DNA of 20,349 nt. Source: Treponema sp. Its GTDB lineage: Bacteria; Spirochaetota; Spirochaetia; Treponematales; Breznakiellaceae. Both the position numbers and the translations under genes were made by a program. Every line of letters starts with the position of its first letter. Positions within the stretch are counted from its first letter, which is position 1. Location: contig JAITAI010000035.1 of assembly GCA_031284195.1 (NCBI GenBank), forward strand, positions 1-20,349, given 5' to 3'. Positions 1-7,783 of the stretch are shown here, piece after piece. The notes below the pieces were generated by a model, which was given only the letters and a program-made list of their open reading frames with translations, ran no database searches and was not told where the DNA came from.

Positions 1-114
1 ATCCAGGGGGCGTTGTACCGGATGTACCAATCCACCTGTATCATGCCCATAAGACCCTTCTTGCTTGAACCAGGGGACTGCCTTGCCGCTGAGTTTAGTT
101 TAAGGATTTATTGA
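1..114 (+). other. Unassigned left edge, possibly the end of a broken ORF
   Basis: One plus-strand frame is open from the window edge to a TGA at 112-114 (37 codons). I do not recognise the peptide, and nothing shows that it is translated. The minus strand has an equally short open stretch. Since the next 600 bp hold a tandem array and a decayed transposase, this edge is probably part of the same degenerate intergenic tract. Confidence 0.15.
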
Positions 115-182
115 TAACAGAGCGGAATTGGGTTTACTGTTCCTTCCGAACACGTATGGGGAGTGGAGGTCTTAGCGCTCTG

Positions 183-392
183 AGCATGAAACTTACCACT
201 CAAAGCGAGGAGCTTGCTGTTCAGAGCGAGAAACTTATCACTAAGAGTACGGAACTTGCTGCTCAAAGCACGGAACCTGCTGCTCAGAGTGAGGATATTG
301 CCACTCGGAGCATGAAACTTGCCACTTGGAAAGAGGATATTGCTTCTCGGAGTGAGAAACTTGTTATTCAAAGCGAAGATATTGCCATTCGG
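183..392. repeat. Tandem array of ten 21-bp units (left array)
   Basis: Ten consecutive units of exactly 21 bp start at 183, 204, 225, 246, 267, 288, 309, 330, 351 and 372, with a partial unit from 393. Units begin AGC/AGT and end CAA/CAG/CGG. From the sixth unit a central GATATTG alternates with AAACTTG, giving a 42-bp higher-order period. Because 21 is a multiple of three the array keeps heptads in frame: plus strand S-E-K-L-A-x-Q (inside an open frame 111-524), minus strand K-F-L-A-L-S-G (open frame 108-371). Both strands being open is a by-product of the repeat; neither frame has a convincing ribosome binding site or a recognised family. There are no unique spacers, so it is not a CRISPR array. 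Confidence 0.85.
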
Positions 393-479
393 AGCAAGCT
401 ACTGTACCGTTTCATCTTTTCCTCCGGTATGGTATGGTGTTACCGGAAGTGTATCTCACATTTTCTTTTGTCCAGAAGC

Positions 480-738
480 GCTTGTTTTGACGGATACGAA
501 GCTCTTGGGAGACCGGGGATATGACTCCCGGAAACTCTTTGAGCGTCTCTATAAACGCTATATTCGGTTAATAACCCCCGATTAGGAAGAATATGAAGAA
601 CATCTGCCAACTGGAATACCACCGCTACCACAGTCCGGTGAACTTCCTGGTCAACCTACTGGCGGCCGTATTGGCTATAGTTTCGCCCCAAGCCGTCCAT
701 TCATGGTTTCTGTGATGCTAAGGACGCGGTATAAATAA
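480..738 (+). pseudogene. Decayed DDE transposase C-terminal fragment (IS5/IS982-like)
   Basis: The frame from about 480 reads L-T-D-T-K-L-L-G-D-R-G-Y-D-S-R-K-L, which matches the GDRGYDS block near the second catalytic Asp of IS4/IS5/IS982-type transposases. A TAG at 583-585 interrupts it. The next frame, from 593, reads E-Y-H-R-Y-H-S-P-V-N-F-L-V-N-L-L-A, the typical family C-terminal block (usually R-H-R-S-x-x-N-F-x-V-N-L). A further frameshift leads to Y-S-F-A-P-S-R-P ending at a TAA at 736-738, like the usual QPKKPS tail. The N-terminal half is absent and appears replaced by the 21-bp array. The family placement is from motif memory; the inactivated state is seen directly. Confidence 0.7.
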
Positions 739-741
739 CAT

Positions 742-778
742 CGAAAAAAGGACAACCCGGCAATGAGGAACGCCGGGT
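742..778 (-). terminator. Rho-independent terminator of the catabolic operon
   Basis: On the minus strand a perfect 7-bp stem (ACCCGGC at 755-761 pairing with GCCGGGT at 772-778, 10-nt loop) is followed by TTGTCC and then a run of T (plus-strand A run 744-749). It lies 15 bp beyond the permease stop codon, where the operon should end. On the plus strand no T-run follows the stem, so it acts for the minus-strand genes. Confidence 0.75.
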
Positions 779-792
779 CTTGTACAGGGGCT

Positions 793-1782
793 TTAGCCCC
801 GTCCGGTACGTTTACGGTCTATGAGGACCGCGATAATGATGATCAATCCCTTGACTACCTGCTTGTAGAAGGCTTCTACTCCCAGGAGATCCATGCCATT
901 GTTGATGACCCCAAGGAGCAGGGCACCGATAACCATATCGCTGATATTTCCGATACCTCCGGAAAAACTCACCCCCCCGATGATACAGCCGGCGATAGCG
1001 TCTAGTTCATACCCGGAAGCAAAAGTAGGAGAAGCTGACTTTACCCGGCCCGCGAAGATCGTACCCGCCAGTCCCAGTAATATACCTTCCATTAAATAAG
1101 TTTTTATCTTTACCAAGTCCACGTTGATCCCAGCGGCCCGGGCCGCTTCTTCATTGCTACCCACCGCATAAATATAGCGACCCAGGGGACGCTTATTGAG
1201 GATAAACCAGGCAATGAGGATCACCAGGACGTAGATAATGACCGGCCAGGGGATAGGCCCCAGGGATTCGGTTCCAAGGTAATTGAAGCTGTCCGGGAAA
1301 TTAGCTACCGGCATACCATGTGCAAAGATCAGCGCCAGTCCTCGACCTATGGACATGGTGCCCATGGTTACGATAAACGCGGGAATACGGGCCTTGGCGA
1401 TGATTATACCGGCGAAAAGGCCCACTATAGAGGCGGTAAGGATACCCGCCAGAAACCCAACCGGAGTAGGAAGATTGAGGCCGTAAGTCCCGGAGGAAAC
1501 CGCAAGGCCCGCCAGAATCCCTACCAGGGCAAGGGTAGAACCCAACCCCAAATCAATACAGTTCATAATGATCAAAAAACCGATGCCGATAGTGGCAATC
1601 CCGATGCAGGAAACCTGTCTGAGTACGGTAATAAGGTTTGACATCCTGAGGAAATTTGGACGCGCAAGGGAAAGGAGAACCAGGATGATAAAAAACCCTA
1701 CTAGTATCCCATGATCCCTCATGAACTGCCTGAAATCAAAATTTTTAACTGCCAATACGAACTGTTTCTGTATATCTGTCAT
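793..1782 (-). CDS. CUT2-family sugar ABC transporter permease (RbsC-like)
   Basis: A 329-aa inner-membrane permease of the BPD_transp_2 / RbsC family (ribose-xylose-galactose type importers). The protein is mostly hydrophobic, with about ten predicted membrane segments, and carries family landmarks: I-D-L-G-L-G-S near residue 80, A-R-I-P-A-F-I-V-T-M-G-T-M in the middle, the cytoplasmic G-R-Y-I-Y-A-V-G-S-N-E-E-A-A-R loop that contacts the ATPase, and E-L-D-A-I-A-G-C-I-I-G-G after it. GGAGG lies 6 nt before the ATG, inside the end of the ATPase gene, whose stop codon is one base away, so translation is probably coupled. It would form a homodimer channel with the preceding ATPase. The substrate cannot be deduced from the permease. 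It is the last gene of the operon; a terminator follows. Confidence 0.93.
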   Translation of the reverse strand: MTDIQKQFVLAVKNFDFRQFMRDHGILVGFFIILVLLSLARPNFLRMSNLITVLRQVSCIGIATIGIGFLIIMNCIDLGLGSTLALVGILAGLAVSSGTYGLNLPTPVGFLAGILTASIVGLFAGIIIAKARIPAFIVTMGTMSIGRGLALIFAHGMPVANFPDSFNYLGTESLGPIPWPVIIYVLVILIAWFILNKRPLGRYIYAVGSNEEAARAAGINVDLVKIKTYLMEGILLGLAGTIFAGRVKSASPTFASGYELDAIAGCIIGGVSFSGGIGNISDMVIGALLLGVINNGMDLLGVEAFYKQVVKGLIIIIAVLIDRKRTGRG

Positions 1783-1783
1783 T

Positions 1784-3289
1784 TTACGCCTCCATTCTCG
1801 TTGTTTTTACTGCCAATTCCATAATACGGTCAGCCGTCGCCTCCTTGCGCTCCAGAATCCCCGTTTGTATCCCCTCGTGGAGTACCAGTATCCGATCACT
1901 CATCCCCAGTATTTCGGGGAGTTCCGATGACACCATCAGTACCGCCTTCCCCGTACTTGCCAAGGCTGACATAAGGCGGTAGATCTCGGATTTTGTTTTA
2001 ACATCGATTCCCCGGGTAGGTTCATCAAGAATGATGATTTCCGGGTCCGCGTTAAGTACCCGGGATACCGCTACCTTCTGCTGATTCCCTCCAGATAGGT
2101 TTTGACAGCTTTGAGAGATGGTTGAATATTTAATTTCCAGTTTCTTCGCGTATTCGTCAAAATATTTACGTTCCAGTTTTTTTCTCAATGCCGGGCCCTG
2201 GAGACATTTTTTCAAGGAGGACATGAGTACATTGTCCTTTATATTTAGTTTGAGAAACACACCGTTCTTCTTTCTATCTTCTGGGACCATAGCAATCCCC
2301 CGGTTTATGGCGTCACCGGGTATACGGTTTACGATTTTTTTTCCCCGTAAATATATCTCTCCCCTGGTCGGCTGACGGGCCCCCACAATGGCTTCCATCA
2401 ACTCGGTTCGTCCCGCACCCATGAGTCCCGCAACGCCCAGGATCTCTCCACGGCGCAGCTCAAAATTGATATCTTCAAATTCGCCGTCCACGGAAAGTCC
2501 CTTTACCGCAAGCAGAACTTCTCCAATAGCGTTCTCCTGTTTGGGAAAAAGCTCGTTTACTTCCCGGTCTACCATCATCCGTATCAGGTCCTTTTCCGAA
2601 ACTTCGGATACAAGACCTGAATGGATAAACCTGCCGTCCCGCAGTACCGTAACCCTTTTACAGACAGCGAAGATTTCTTCCATCTTGTGAGAAATATATA
2701 CAATGCATTTACCCCGATCCCGCAGGATACGAATCATCGATAATAGGTATTCAATTTCATTTTTGCTCAGGGCCGAAGTCGGTTCATCCATGATGATAAT
2801 GCCGGCATCCAGGGATATGGCCTTTACAATTTCCACGAGTTGATGTTTGGCCACCGTCAGATCCCTGATCTTCACCGTGGGATCAAGGTCCACTCTCAGT
2901 TCTTTAAGCAGTTTTTTGGAATCGTTATACATTTTTTTAAAATCCACGGAACCGGTCTTCGTTTTAGGCTCCCTGCCCAGGTAGATGTTTTCCATCACCG
3001 ACATGACCTTGACCTGGTTGAATTCCTGAAAGATCATGCTGACGCCGGCGTTCTGCGCTTCCCGCACAGACTTAAACATTACCTTCCGTCCATTAAGAAC
3101 AATATCCCCTTCATCGGCCTGATGAAGACCGATAAGTATTTTCATAAGCGTAGATTTACCGGCCCCGTTCTCGCCCACCAGAGCATGTACCTCTCCCCGC
3201 TGCAGAGTAAGGTTTACATTATCCAGCGCATGTACACCGCCGAACCACTTGGAAACGTGTTTCATTTCCAGGATAATTTCTTTATTCAC
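1784..3289 (-). CDS. CUT2-family sugar ABC transporter ATPase, duplicated NBD (RbsA-like)
   Basis: A 501-aa cytoplasmic ATPase with two fused nucleotide-binding domains, the normal length for RbsA/MglA/XylG. First domain: Walker A GENGAGKS at 39-46, a degenerate signature (L-T-V-A-K-H-Q) at 144-150 and Walker B IIIMDEP at 164-170. Second domain: the non-canonical Walker A GLMGAGRT at 288-295 typical of this family, signature LSGGNQQK at 398-405 and Walker B IIILDEP at 418-424. This asymmetry, with hydrolysis mainly in one half, is the family norm. The start is GTG at 3287-3289 with GGGGGAG 3 nt upstream; a later ATG (Met9) is possible but would cut into the first strand. It powers the adjacent permease. 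An 82-bp gap holding a stem-loop separates it from the binding-protein gene. Confidence 0.95.
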   Translation of the reverse strand: MNKEIILEMKHVSKWFGGVHALDNVNLTLQRGEVHALVGENGAGKSTLMKILIGLHQADEGDIVLNGRKVMFKSVREAQNAGVSMIFQEFNQVKVMSVMENIYLGREPKTKTGSVDFKKMYNDSKKLLKELRVDLDPTVKIRDLTVAKHQLVEIVKAISLDAGIIIMDEPTSALSKNEIEYLLSMIRILRDRGKCIVYISHKMEEIFAVCKRVTVLRDGRFIHSGLVSEVSEKDLIRMMVDREVNELFPKQENAIGEVLLAVKGLSVDGEFEDINFELRRGEILGVAGLMGAGRTELMEAIVGARQPTRGEIYLRGKKIVNRIPGDAINRGIAMVPEDRKKNGVFLKLNIKDNVLMSSLKKCLQGPALRKKLERKYFDEYAKKLEIKYSTISQSCQNLSGGNQQKVAVSRVLNADPEIIILDEPTRGIDVKTKSEIYRLMSALASTGKAVLMVSSELPEILGMSDRILVLHEGIQTGILERKEATADRIMELAVKTTRMEA

Positions 3290-3317
3290 AGACTCCCCCG
3301 CCGTTCATTCTTGAAAC

Positions 3318-3355
3318 GGGCTGTCCGGAAAACGCGAAACCTGTCCAGACAGCTC
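3318..3355 (-). promoter_or_regulatory. Stem-loop between binding-protein and ATPase genes
   Basis: Two 11-nt arms (3318-3328 and 3345-3355) pair with one mismatch and one wobble around a 16-nt loop. No T-run follows on the minus strand, so it is not a clean terminator. In many sugar ABC operons a hairpin at this place protects the binding-protein mRNA from 3' decay or partly attenuates transcription, giving excess binding protein. That role is inferred from position only. Confidence 0.4.
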
Positions 3356-3371
3356 TCTCGTAACCTTAAAC

Positions 3372-4376
3372 TTAGAAATACTTCGCGGCTAACGCGTTGC
3401 GCTCATTAGCCTTCCGGATGTACTCGTCCACATTATCTTTGGTGACCGTCTGGAAGGGTACCATAACAGTCTGAACGGATTTGCCATTGGCAGCGTCAAT
3501 CGCCACCTTGAGGGCGGTTTCTCCCTGGATAATGCCATCCTGCCAGATAGTATTGTCAACCACGCCAGCCTTAATCTTTTCGAGAACCGGCATGTCGGCA
3601 TCTATTCCGCTTAACAGTATCTTGCCGGCCAGTCCGGCATTTTCGACTGCGGTGACAACCCCTACCAGGATACAGTCGGCATGGGCGGCGATCATATCAA
3701 TGCCGGGATCATCTCCCTGCCGATAAGTCTGGATCCAGTTCTCCACCAGTTGAAGGGCTTTCTCACCGGACCAGTCGGCGGTGTTTTGGACTACCAGCGT
3801 TGCCTTGGGATTCTTGGCTAGCTCTTCCTTATAGGCCTGTTCTCTGAGCACTTGGGCAGAATGGCCGAGAACCGCATTGATATAGGCCACCCGGGGGTTC
3901 GCGGGTCCTACCTTAAAGAGCCGTTCAAACTGGAGCCTCCCGGCTTCTGCGTCATCAGAACCCACAAAAGCTGTTTCATGGAGACTGTCGGTCCGCTGGC
4001 TCAGGGTGATTACCGGAATATTCGCCTTGTAGGCTACTTCCACCGCAGCAGAACTCTGGACCTTGTCTACGGTGTTGAGTATGATCGCCTTGGCCCCTTC
4101 AGAAACCGCCGTTTCCACCTGGCGCAATTGATTGGCGGCGTCATCGTCGGCATACACAATCTTAAGCGTTACATTAGCGGGTTTCTGGGTTTCCATGTAC
4201 TGATTCATTGCGGCAACCTGGTAACGGACAAAGCCGCTCTGATTACCCTGCATACAGGCATAAATAAGAATCTCTCCTTCCTTTACCCCGGCTTTCTGCC
4301 CGGCTGCCTGTACGGTCATCGAGGCAAGGCACAAGACCACAAACCTCAATACAAATTTACGAATACCGTTTTTCAT
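3372..4376 (-). CDS. CUT2-type periplasmic sugar-binding protein (RbsB-like)
   Basis: A 334-aa periplasmic binding protein (Peripla_BP_4 type) of the ribose/galactose class. The N-terminus (MKNGIRKFVLRFVVLCLASM) is a signal peptide with a likely signal peptidase I site after V-Q-A at residue 24; there is no good lipobox at the single Cys. The mature part has an I-L-I-Y-A-C-M-Q-G-N strand at the first ligand lobe, a V-E-T-A-V-S-E-G-A-K-A-I-I-L-N-T block, and L-S-G-I-D-A-D-M-P near the hinge. An upstream in-frame ATG at 4391 adds five residues, but its codons contain the AGGAGG that lies 6 nt before the ATG at 4376, so 4376 is chosen. It should deliver the ligand to the ATPase/permease pair encoded next. 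The specific ligand is unknown. Confidence 0.92.
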   Translation of the reverse strand: MKNGIRKFVLRFVVLCLASMTVQAAGQKAGVKEGEILIYACMQGNQSGFVRYQVAAMNQYMETQKPANVTLKIVYADDDAANQLRQVETAVSEGAKAIILNTVDKVQSSAAVEVAYKANIPVITLSQRTDSLHETAFVGSDDAEAGRLQFERLFKVGPANPRVAYINAVLGHSAQVLREQAYKEELAKNPKATLVVQNTADWSGEKALQLVENWIQTYRQGDDPGIDMIAAHADCILVGVVTAVENAGLAGKILLSGIDADMPVLEKIKAGVVDNTIWQDGIIQGETALKVAIDAANGKSVQTVMVPFQTVTKDNVDEYIRKANERNALAAKYF

Positions 4377-4401
4377 CTCTTTCCTCCTCATGGATGAATT
4401 T

Positions 4402-4442
4402 ACCGTTCATCACGGCTGGAACGGTTATTATATTATCTTACC
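4402..4442 (-). promoter_or_regulatory. Possible internal promoter/operator before the binding-protein gene
   Basis: The gap before the binding-protein gene holds an inverted repeat, ACCGTTC at 4402-4408 and GAACGGT at 4419-4425, with a 10-nt spacer. Beside it on the minus strand is an AT-rich stretch containing TATAAT, without a good -35. The plus-strand 10-mer TTATCTTACC at 4433-4442 is identical to half of the operator candidate at the operon promoter (10576-10585). Together this suggests a secondary regulated promoter driving the transporter genes. It is inference from motifs. Confidence 0.4.
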
Positions 4443-4478
4443 CCAGAAATCCCACCACCAAACGCTGGCAGAACCTCT

Positions 4479-5423
4479 CTAGGCAAGCGCCGCTCTAAAA
4501 TACTCCGCACTTATGCGGATTCCCTCCTCAAGGAGGGTTTGACATACGGGCCCTACCAGCTTTGCCAGTTCCCCTGTATCGTGGTGCCTGGGGAAGGGGA
4601 GGGGGATGTTTTTAAAGGTGATGAGTCCCTTTGCCTCAGGGGCCGCTTTTTCAATGGCAGCGATGATCTGTTCCATGCTCACCGTACCACCCCCCAGGTT
4701 GTACACTGCAGCGCCTTCAAAGTCCTTCTCCGCAACCGCGATAAAAGCTTTAGCTGTGTCATCGGCGTACTGGAATTCCGCTGTACCACCATAGGAAATT
4801 TCATAGGCTTCCTTACGCACAGCCGCCTTAATAGCCGAAGTCGGGGTGGAAGTCATGCCCTGATCCCGCAAAGGGCCGTACACCACAAAGGGCCGGATGG
4901 CAATACTAGAAATCCCCGCATCTTCAAAGTACACCTTGGCGGCCCATTCATTGTCCTGCTTGTAGACGCCGTAAAAGGACCGGGGAATCAGGGGGGAATT
5001 GTGGCTGAATTCTCCGCCCGGATAATCGGTGGCGTTTCCGTACACAGCGGTGCTACTGGAATAGACCACCTTCTTAAGCCCGGCGGCGCGGGCCGCCTCA
5101 AAGATGTTTACCGTTCCTTCAACGTTCACCCGGGCGCCCATGACGGGATTTGCCCGGCAGAACGGCATCTGCAGCGCCGCGAGGTGAATGATTTTCTCCG
5201 CCCCGGAAAGGGAAACCGCGGCTTTACAGAGATCCGGATTGGTAATATCTCCAGGTATGGGAATGATCCTATCGATGTCCGCCTGCTTCATGATAAGTCT
5301 GAGTTTTTCCAGTTTTTCCGGGTGTGGCGTCAAGGCATACACTGTATGGCCCGATTCCACCAGATTTTTCACCACCCAGCCGCCTATACAGCCGCTTGCC
5401 CCGGTTATAAAATAAACGCTCAT
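4479..5423 (-). CDS. NAD-dependent epimerase/dehydratase family protein (extended SDR)
   Basis: A 314-aa extended short-chain dehydrogenase of the NAD(P)-dependent epimerase/dehydratase group, typical in length. The Rossmann motif T-G-A-S-G-C-I-G is at residues 7-14, an acidic G-D-I at 58-60 and the N-V-E-G-T block at 100-104. The catalytic S-S-S-T at 122-125 is followed by Y151-x-x-x-K155. Such enzymes act on nucleotide sugars or on free sugars, uronates and hydroxy acids; the catabolic context favours the second type. Its ATG overlaps the stop of the GntR gene in a TAATG arrangement, with CGGAGG 7 nt upstream, implying translational coupling. The exact reaction (epimerase, dehydratase or dehydrogenase) cannot be told from sequence. 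Confidence 0.88.
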   Translation of the reverse strand: MSVYFITGASGCIGGWVVKNLVESGHTVYALTPHPEKLEKLRLIMKQADIDRIIPIPGDITNPDLCKAAVSLSGAEKIIHLAALQMPFCRANPVMGARVNVEGTVNIFEAARAAGLKKVVYSSSTAVYGNATDYPGGEFSHNSPLIPRSFYGVYKQDNEWAAKVYFEDAGISSIAIRPFVVYGPLRDQGMTSTPTSAIKAAVRKEAYEISYGGTAEFQYADDTAKAFIAVAEKDFEGAAVYNLGGGTVSMEQIIAAIEKAAPEAKGLITFKNIPLPFPRHHDTGELAKLVGPVCQTLLEEGIRISAEYFRAALA

Positions 5424-6145
5424 TACTCAACCTCCGTTTCGTAAAAAAATACCTTTTCCACATTTCGTATATGATCTTCTATTGCCACCGCGCTTTTCTC
5501 TGGATCACGGTTCCTCAACGCCATAAGAATAGCTCGGTGATCCTTTATGGTGTTATGGCGAATGTTGGACATCGCATTGGTTTTTTGACGCATTATCAGG
5601 GCCAGCTTATTGACCGACTGCATGAAAACAGGAAGGACCCGGTTGCCCGATGCCTTCATGATGATCTCATGCAGTTCCAAATCCTGCTCAAAAAAGAACG
5701 CTTCATTGTCGATACACGCTGCGGCCTGGCTGATATTGTCCTCAATCCGCGTAAGCTCCTCATCAGTGATGTTGTGGGCGGCAATACGGGCTATCCCCGC
5801 TTCAAGTATACGCCGAGCCTCGTACAGATCGTGGTAAAGGCTGGAATCAAGGTGAAATACGATGTCCAGATGCTCTACCACATCTCCCGGCTCAAGATTC
5901 TTCAAGTATGTCCCGGCACCCTGACGTATATCAATGATGTTCATCACCTGCAAGGCCTTGAGCGCCTCACGGAGTATGGGCCTTGATACGCCGATAAGTT
6001 CACAGAGCTGCCGTTCTGAAGGAAGCTTTTCCCCCACCTGGATGCTGCTGCTCTTGATAAGATTAATAAGATTCTCAACAATACGTTCTACGGTGCTGGA
6101 TCGTTTAATATTGCTGAAGGCGTATTGATTGAGAAGGTCGTTCAT
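5423..6145 (-). CDS. GntR-family transcriptional regulator, FadR (FCD) subfamily
   Basis: A 240-aa DNA-binding regulator. An N-terminal winged helix-turn-helix (about residues 16-82) carries the GntR core L-P-S-E-R-Q-L-C-E-L-I-G-V-S-R-P-I-L-R-E-A-L at 41-62 and the G-A-G-T-Y wing at 76-80. The C-terminal all-helical FCD domain (about 103-232) has likely metal ligands D155, H159, H203 and H225; this domain usually binds a small organic acid effector. The chosen ATG overlaps the preceding SDR stop as ATGA; a TTG six codons upstream is less likely. Lying inside the operon, it probably controls it, and the palindrome at the operon promoter (10568-10586) has the right form for a GntR site. Most FadR-type regulators of catabolic operons are repressors released by a pathway intermediate. 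Confidence 0.93.
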   Translation of the reverse strand: MNDLLNQYAFSNIKRSSTVERIVENLINLIKSSSIQVGEKLPSERQLCELIGVSRPILREALKALQVMNIIDIRQGAGTYLKNLEPGDVVEHLDIVFHLDSSLYHDLYEARRILEAGIARIAAHNITDEELTRIEDNISQAAACIDNEAFFFEQDLELHEIIMKASGNRVLPVFMQSVNKLALIMRQKTNAMSNIRHNTIKDHRAILMALRNRDPEKSAVAIEDHIRNVEKVFFYETEVE

Positions 6146-6912
6146 TTTGATACCCAGCCGCAATCCACCAGCAGATCCGTCCCGGTAATAAATGAAGCGG
6201 CGTCACTTGCCAGGAAATAGATCGCCTCGGCAATTTCCTCTGGTTCCGCCCAACGGTCAAACGCCTGCTCATGTTCCCGCAGTTTCTTTACTTCTTCGAA
6301 GGACATACCAGTACGGGTCGATTCAAGCTGAATATCGCTGCGCAGCATCGGCGTATCGACAGACCCGGGGCTGATGGAATTGACTCGGATGTTGTACTTC
6401 GCCAGTTCCCAAGCAACTGCACGGGTAAAGGCGATAATGGCCCCTTTGGTAGACCCGTAAATCGCGTGTTCGGTCTGCCCAACATGGCCGGAAACAGACC
6501 CCATGTTTACAATGGCACCCCGTTTTTGGCGCTTCATGATCGGCATCACATACTTCGTAAAGAGAAAATGACCACCGATATTGATATGGGTTACGTTAAC
6601 AAAATCTTCCCATGTGGTGTCCTCTAGGGGCTTTACCACGACAATACCGGCGTTGCAGTTCAACACATCGACCCCCCCCCATTTCTCTTCCACCTGGGCG
6701 ACCATTGTTTTCACATCTTTTTCCGATCCGACATCGCCTTGAAAGTCGATACACTCGGCACCCAGTCCGCGTATCTCGTCCCCCACGTCGTGTATTCCCT
6801 TGCCCCGGGCAATGATCGCCACATAGTAGCCTTCTTTGGCGAATTTTATCGCCGCGGCCCGGCCTATACCTACCGATGAACCGGTAACAATCGCCACTTT
6901 CCTATCTATCAT
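6142..6912 (-). CDS. SDR-family oxidoreductase (classical, FabG-like)
   Basis: A 256-aa classical short-chain dehydrogenase/reductase. It has the cofactor motif T10-G-S-S-V-G-I-G17, D60-V, the N-C-N-A-G variant of NNAG at 85-89, and a full catalytic tetrad N111, S139, Y152, K156. The S-P-G-S-V-D-T-P segment follows strand 6, and the C-terminus V-D-C-G-W-V-S-K matches the usual D-G-G end. An Arg near residue 36 after the second strand leaves NAD versus NADP preference open. AGGAG is 6 nt before the ATG. In this operon the natural role would be oxidation of a hydroxyl to a ketone, for example making the beta-keto acid for the BKACE enzyme encoded just upstream. That link is inference. Confidence 0.93.
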   Translation of the reverse strand: MIDRKVAIVTGSSVGIGRAAAIKFAKEGYYVAIIARGKGIHDVGDEIRGLGAECIDFQGDVGSEKDVKTMVAQVEEKWGGVDVLNCNAGIVVVKPLEDTTWEDFVNVTHINIGGHFLFTKYVMPIMKRQKRGAIVNMGSVSGHVGQTEHAIYGSTKGAIIAFTRAVAWELAKYNIRVNSISPGSVDTPMLRSDIQLESTRTGMSFEEVKKLREHEQAFDRWAEPEEIAEAIYFLASDAASFITGTDLLVDCGWVSK

Positions 6913-6930
6913 ATAGTTCTCCTTTTTTTG

Positions 6931-7728
6931 TCATTTTAACCCAGTCATTTCCCGGGCCTGGGCCGGAGTCGCCACTTCCCGTCCCAAAGACCGGGAAATA
7001 TCAGCAATCTCCTTAACCAGTTCATGAGTTGTGGCAATCTTTCCATTCTGCAGATAGGGCCAATCCTCGGTCCCGACCCGCACATTATCGCCGTGGGTAA
7101 TGGCCGCCACGAGTATATTCATCTGCTCCTCGCACATGACGCTAACGGTAATCACGCAATTTTCCGGCATAAGGCTTTTGCGGTAGAGATACTCTCGCAC
7201 AGTAGGCGGCGACCAGGTTCCGCCAGGCCAGCCCAGGAAAAAGGTGGTGATATAGGGCGAATCCAAGAGATCCTTCTTGATGAGCTGATTGAGATTCCAG
7301 ATAGAACCGGGATGCCAAATCTCCCATTCGGGTTTGACCCCGTACTTCCGGCAGGCGGCGCAATATTCCTCCAGCTCTGCGAGGGGATGCAGCACATCGC
7401 AGTTCACCTGGGTAAAGGCTTCCGCGTGGTGGTTCGCTATGATGGACACCATGTCGGATTTTCGCTCAAAAAGTTCGATTCGTTCCTGGAGCGGTATACT
7501 AGACATGCCGCTCTGGATAATGATATCGCTTTTCGCCCGTACCCCGTTAATGACTTCCGACCACCGGCCCTCCGCATGGGTATGAAGGACGGCGGCACCA
7601 GCCTCACGGCACTTTATCGTTTCTTCAATTATTTCCGGGGCCTTTTGGGGATACTCAACATCGGGGTTGAGCCAACAAATGTTCGGCGTGGCAACGATAA
7701 CCAAAGGCTTCTGTTTAATTCCACTCAT
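6931..7728 (-). CDS. BKACE family beta-keto acid cleavage enzyme (DUF849)
   Basis: A 265-aa TIM-barrel protein of the beta-keto acid cleavage enzyme family (Pfam DUF849, founding member Kce, 3-keto-5-aminohexanoate cleavage enzyme). Known members condense a beta-keto acid with acetyl-CoA, giving acetoacetate and a new CoA ester, using a divalent metal. Visible hallmarks are H49-T-H51 (metal ligands), N99-H-H101, the W-E-I-W strand near 135-138, and the C-terminal G-D-N-V-R-V-G-T-E221-D222, where Glu is the third ligand and Arg217 is conserved. AAGGAG lies 7 nt before the ATG. The family covers many substrates (aminohexanoate, dehydrocarnitine and others), so the substrate stays open. Its pairing with a CUT2 sugar-type importer is unusual. 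Confidence 0.9.
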   Translation of the reverse strand: MSGIKQKPLVIVATPNICWLNPDVEYPQKAPEIIEETIKCREAGAAVLHTHAEGRWSEVINGVRAKSDIIIQSGMSSIPLQERIELFERKSDMVSIIANHHAEAFTQVNCDVLHPLAELEEYCAACRKYGVKPEWEIWHPGSIWNLNQLIKKDLLDSPYITTFFLGWPGGTWSPPTVREYLYRKSLMPENCVITVSVMCEEQMNILVAAITHGDNVRVGTEDWPYLQNGKIATTHELVKEIADISRSLGREVATPAQAREMTGLK

Positions 7729-7783
7729 TCTGATACTCCTTACGTCTTCTGTTCTTTCTTGTTTGATCCGACGGCAGCGGTTA

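Noticed and set aside
183..392. CRISPR-like array at the left end
   Set aside because: Units abut with no unique spacers, the period is a constant 21 bp and the units themselves vary; no cas genes are present.
111..524. Heptad-repeat coiled-coil protein from the left array
   Set aside because: No ribosome binding site, the opposite strand is equally open, and the frame runs on out-of-frame across transposase debris after 460. Kept only as a repeat.
4377..4391. Upstream ATG of the binding-protein gene
   Set aside because: The five extra codons contain the AGGAGG that serves the downstream ATG, and the signal peptide is complete without them.
4539..5444. Plus-strand open frame of 301 codons opposite the epimerase gene
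   Set aside because: It is a shadow of the high-GC third codon positions of the epimerase gene; no motifs and no ribosome site.
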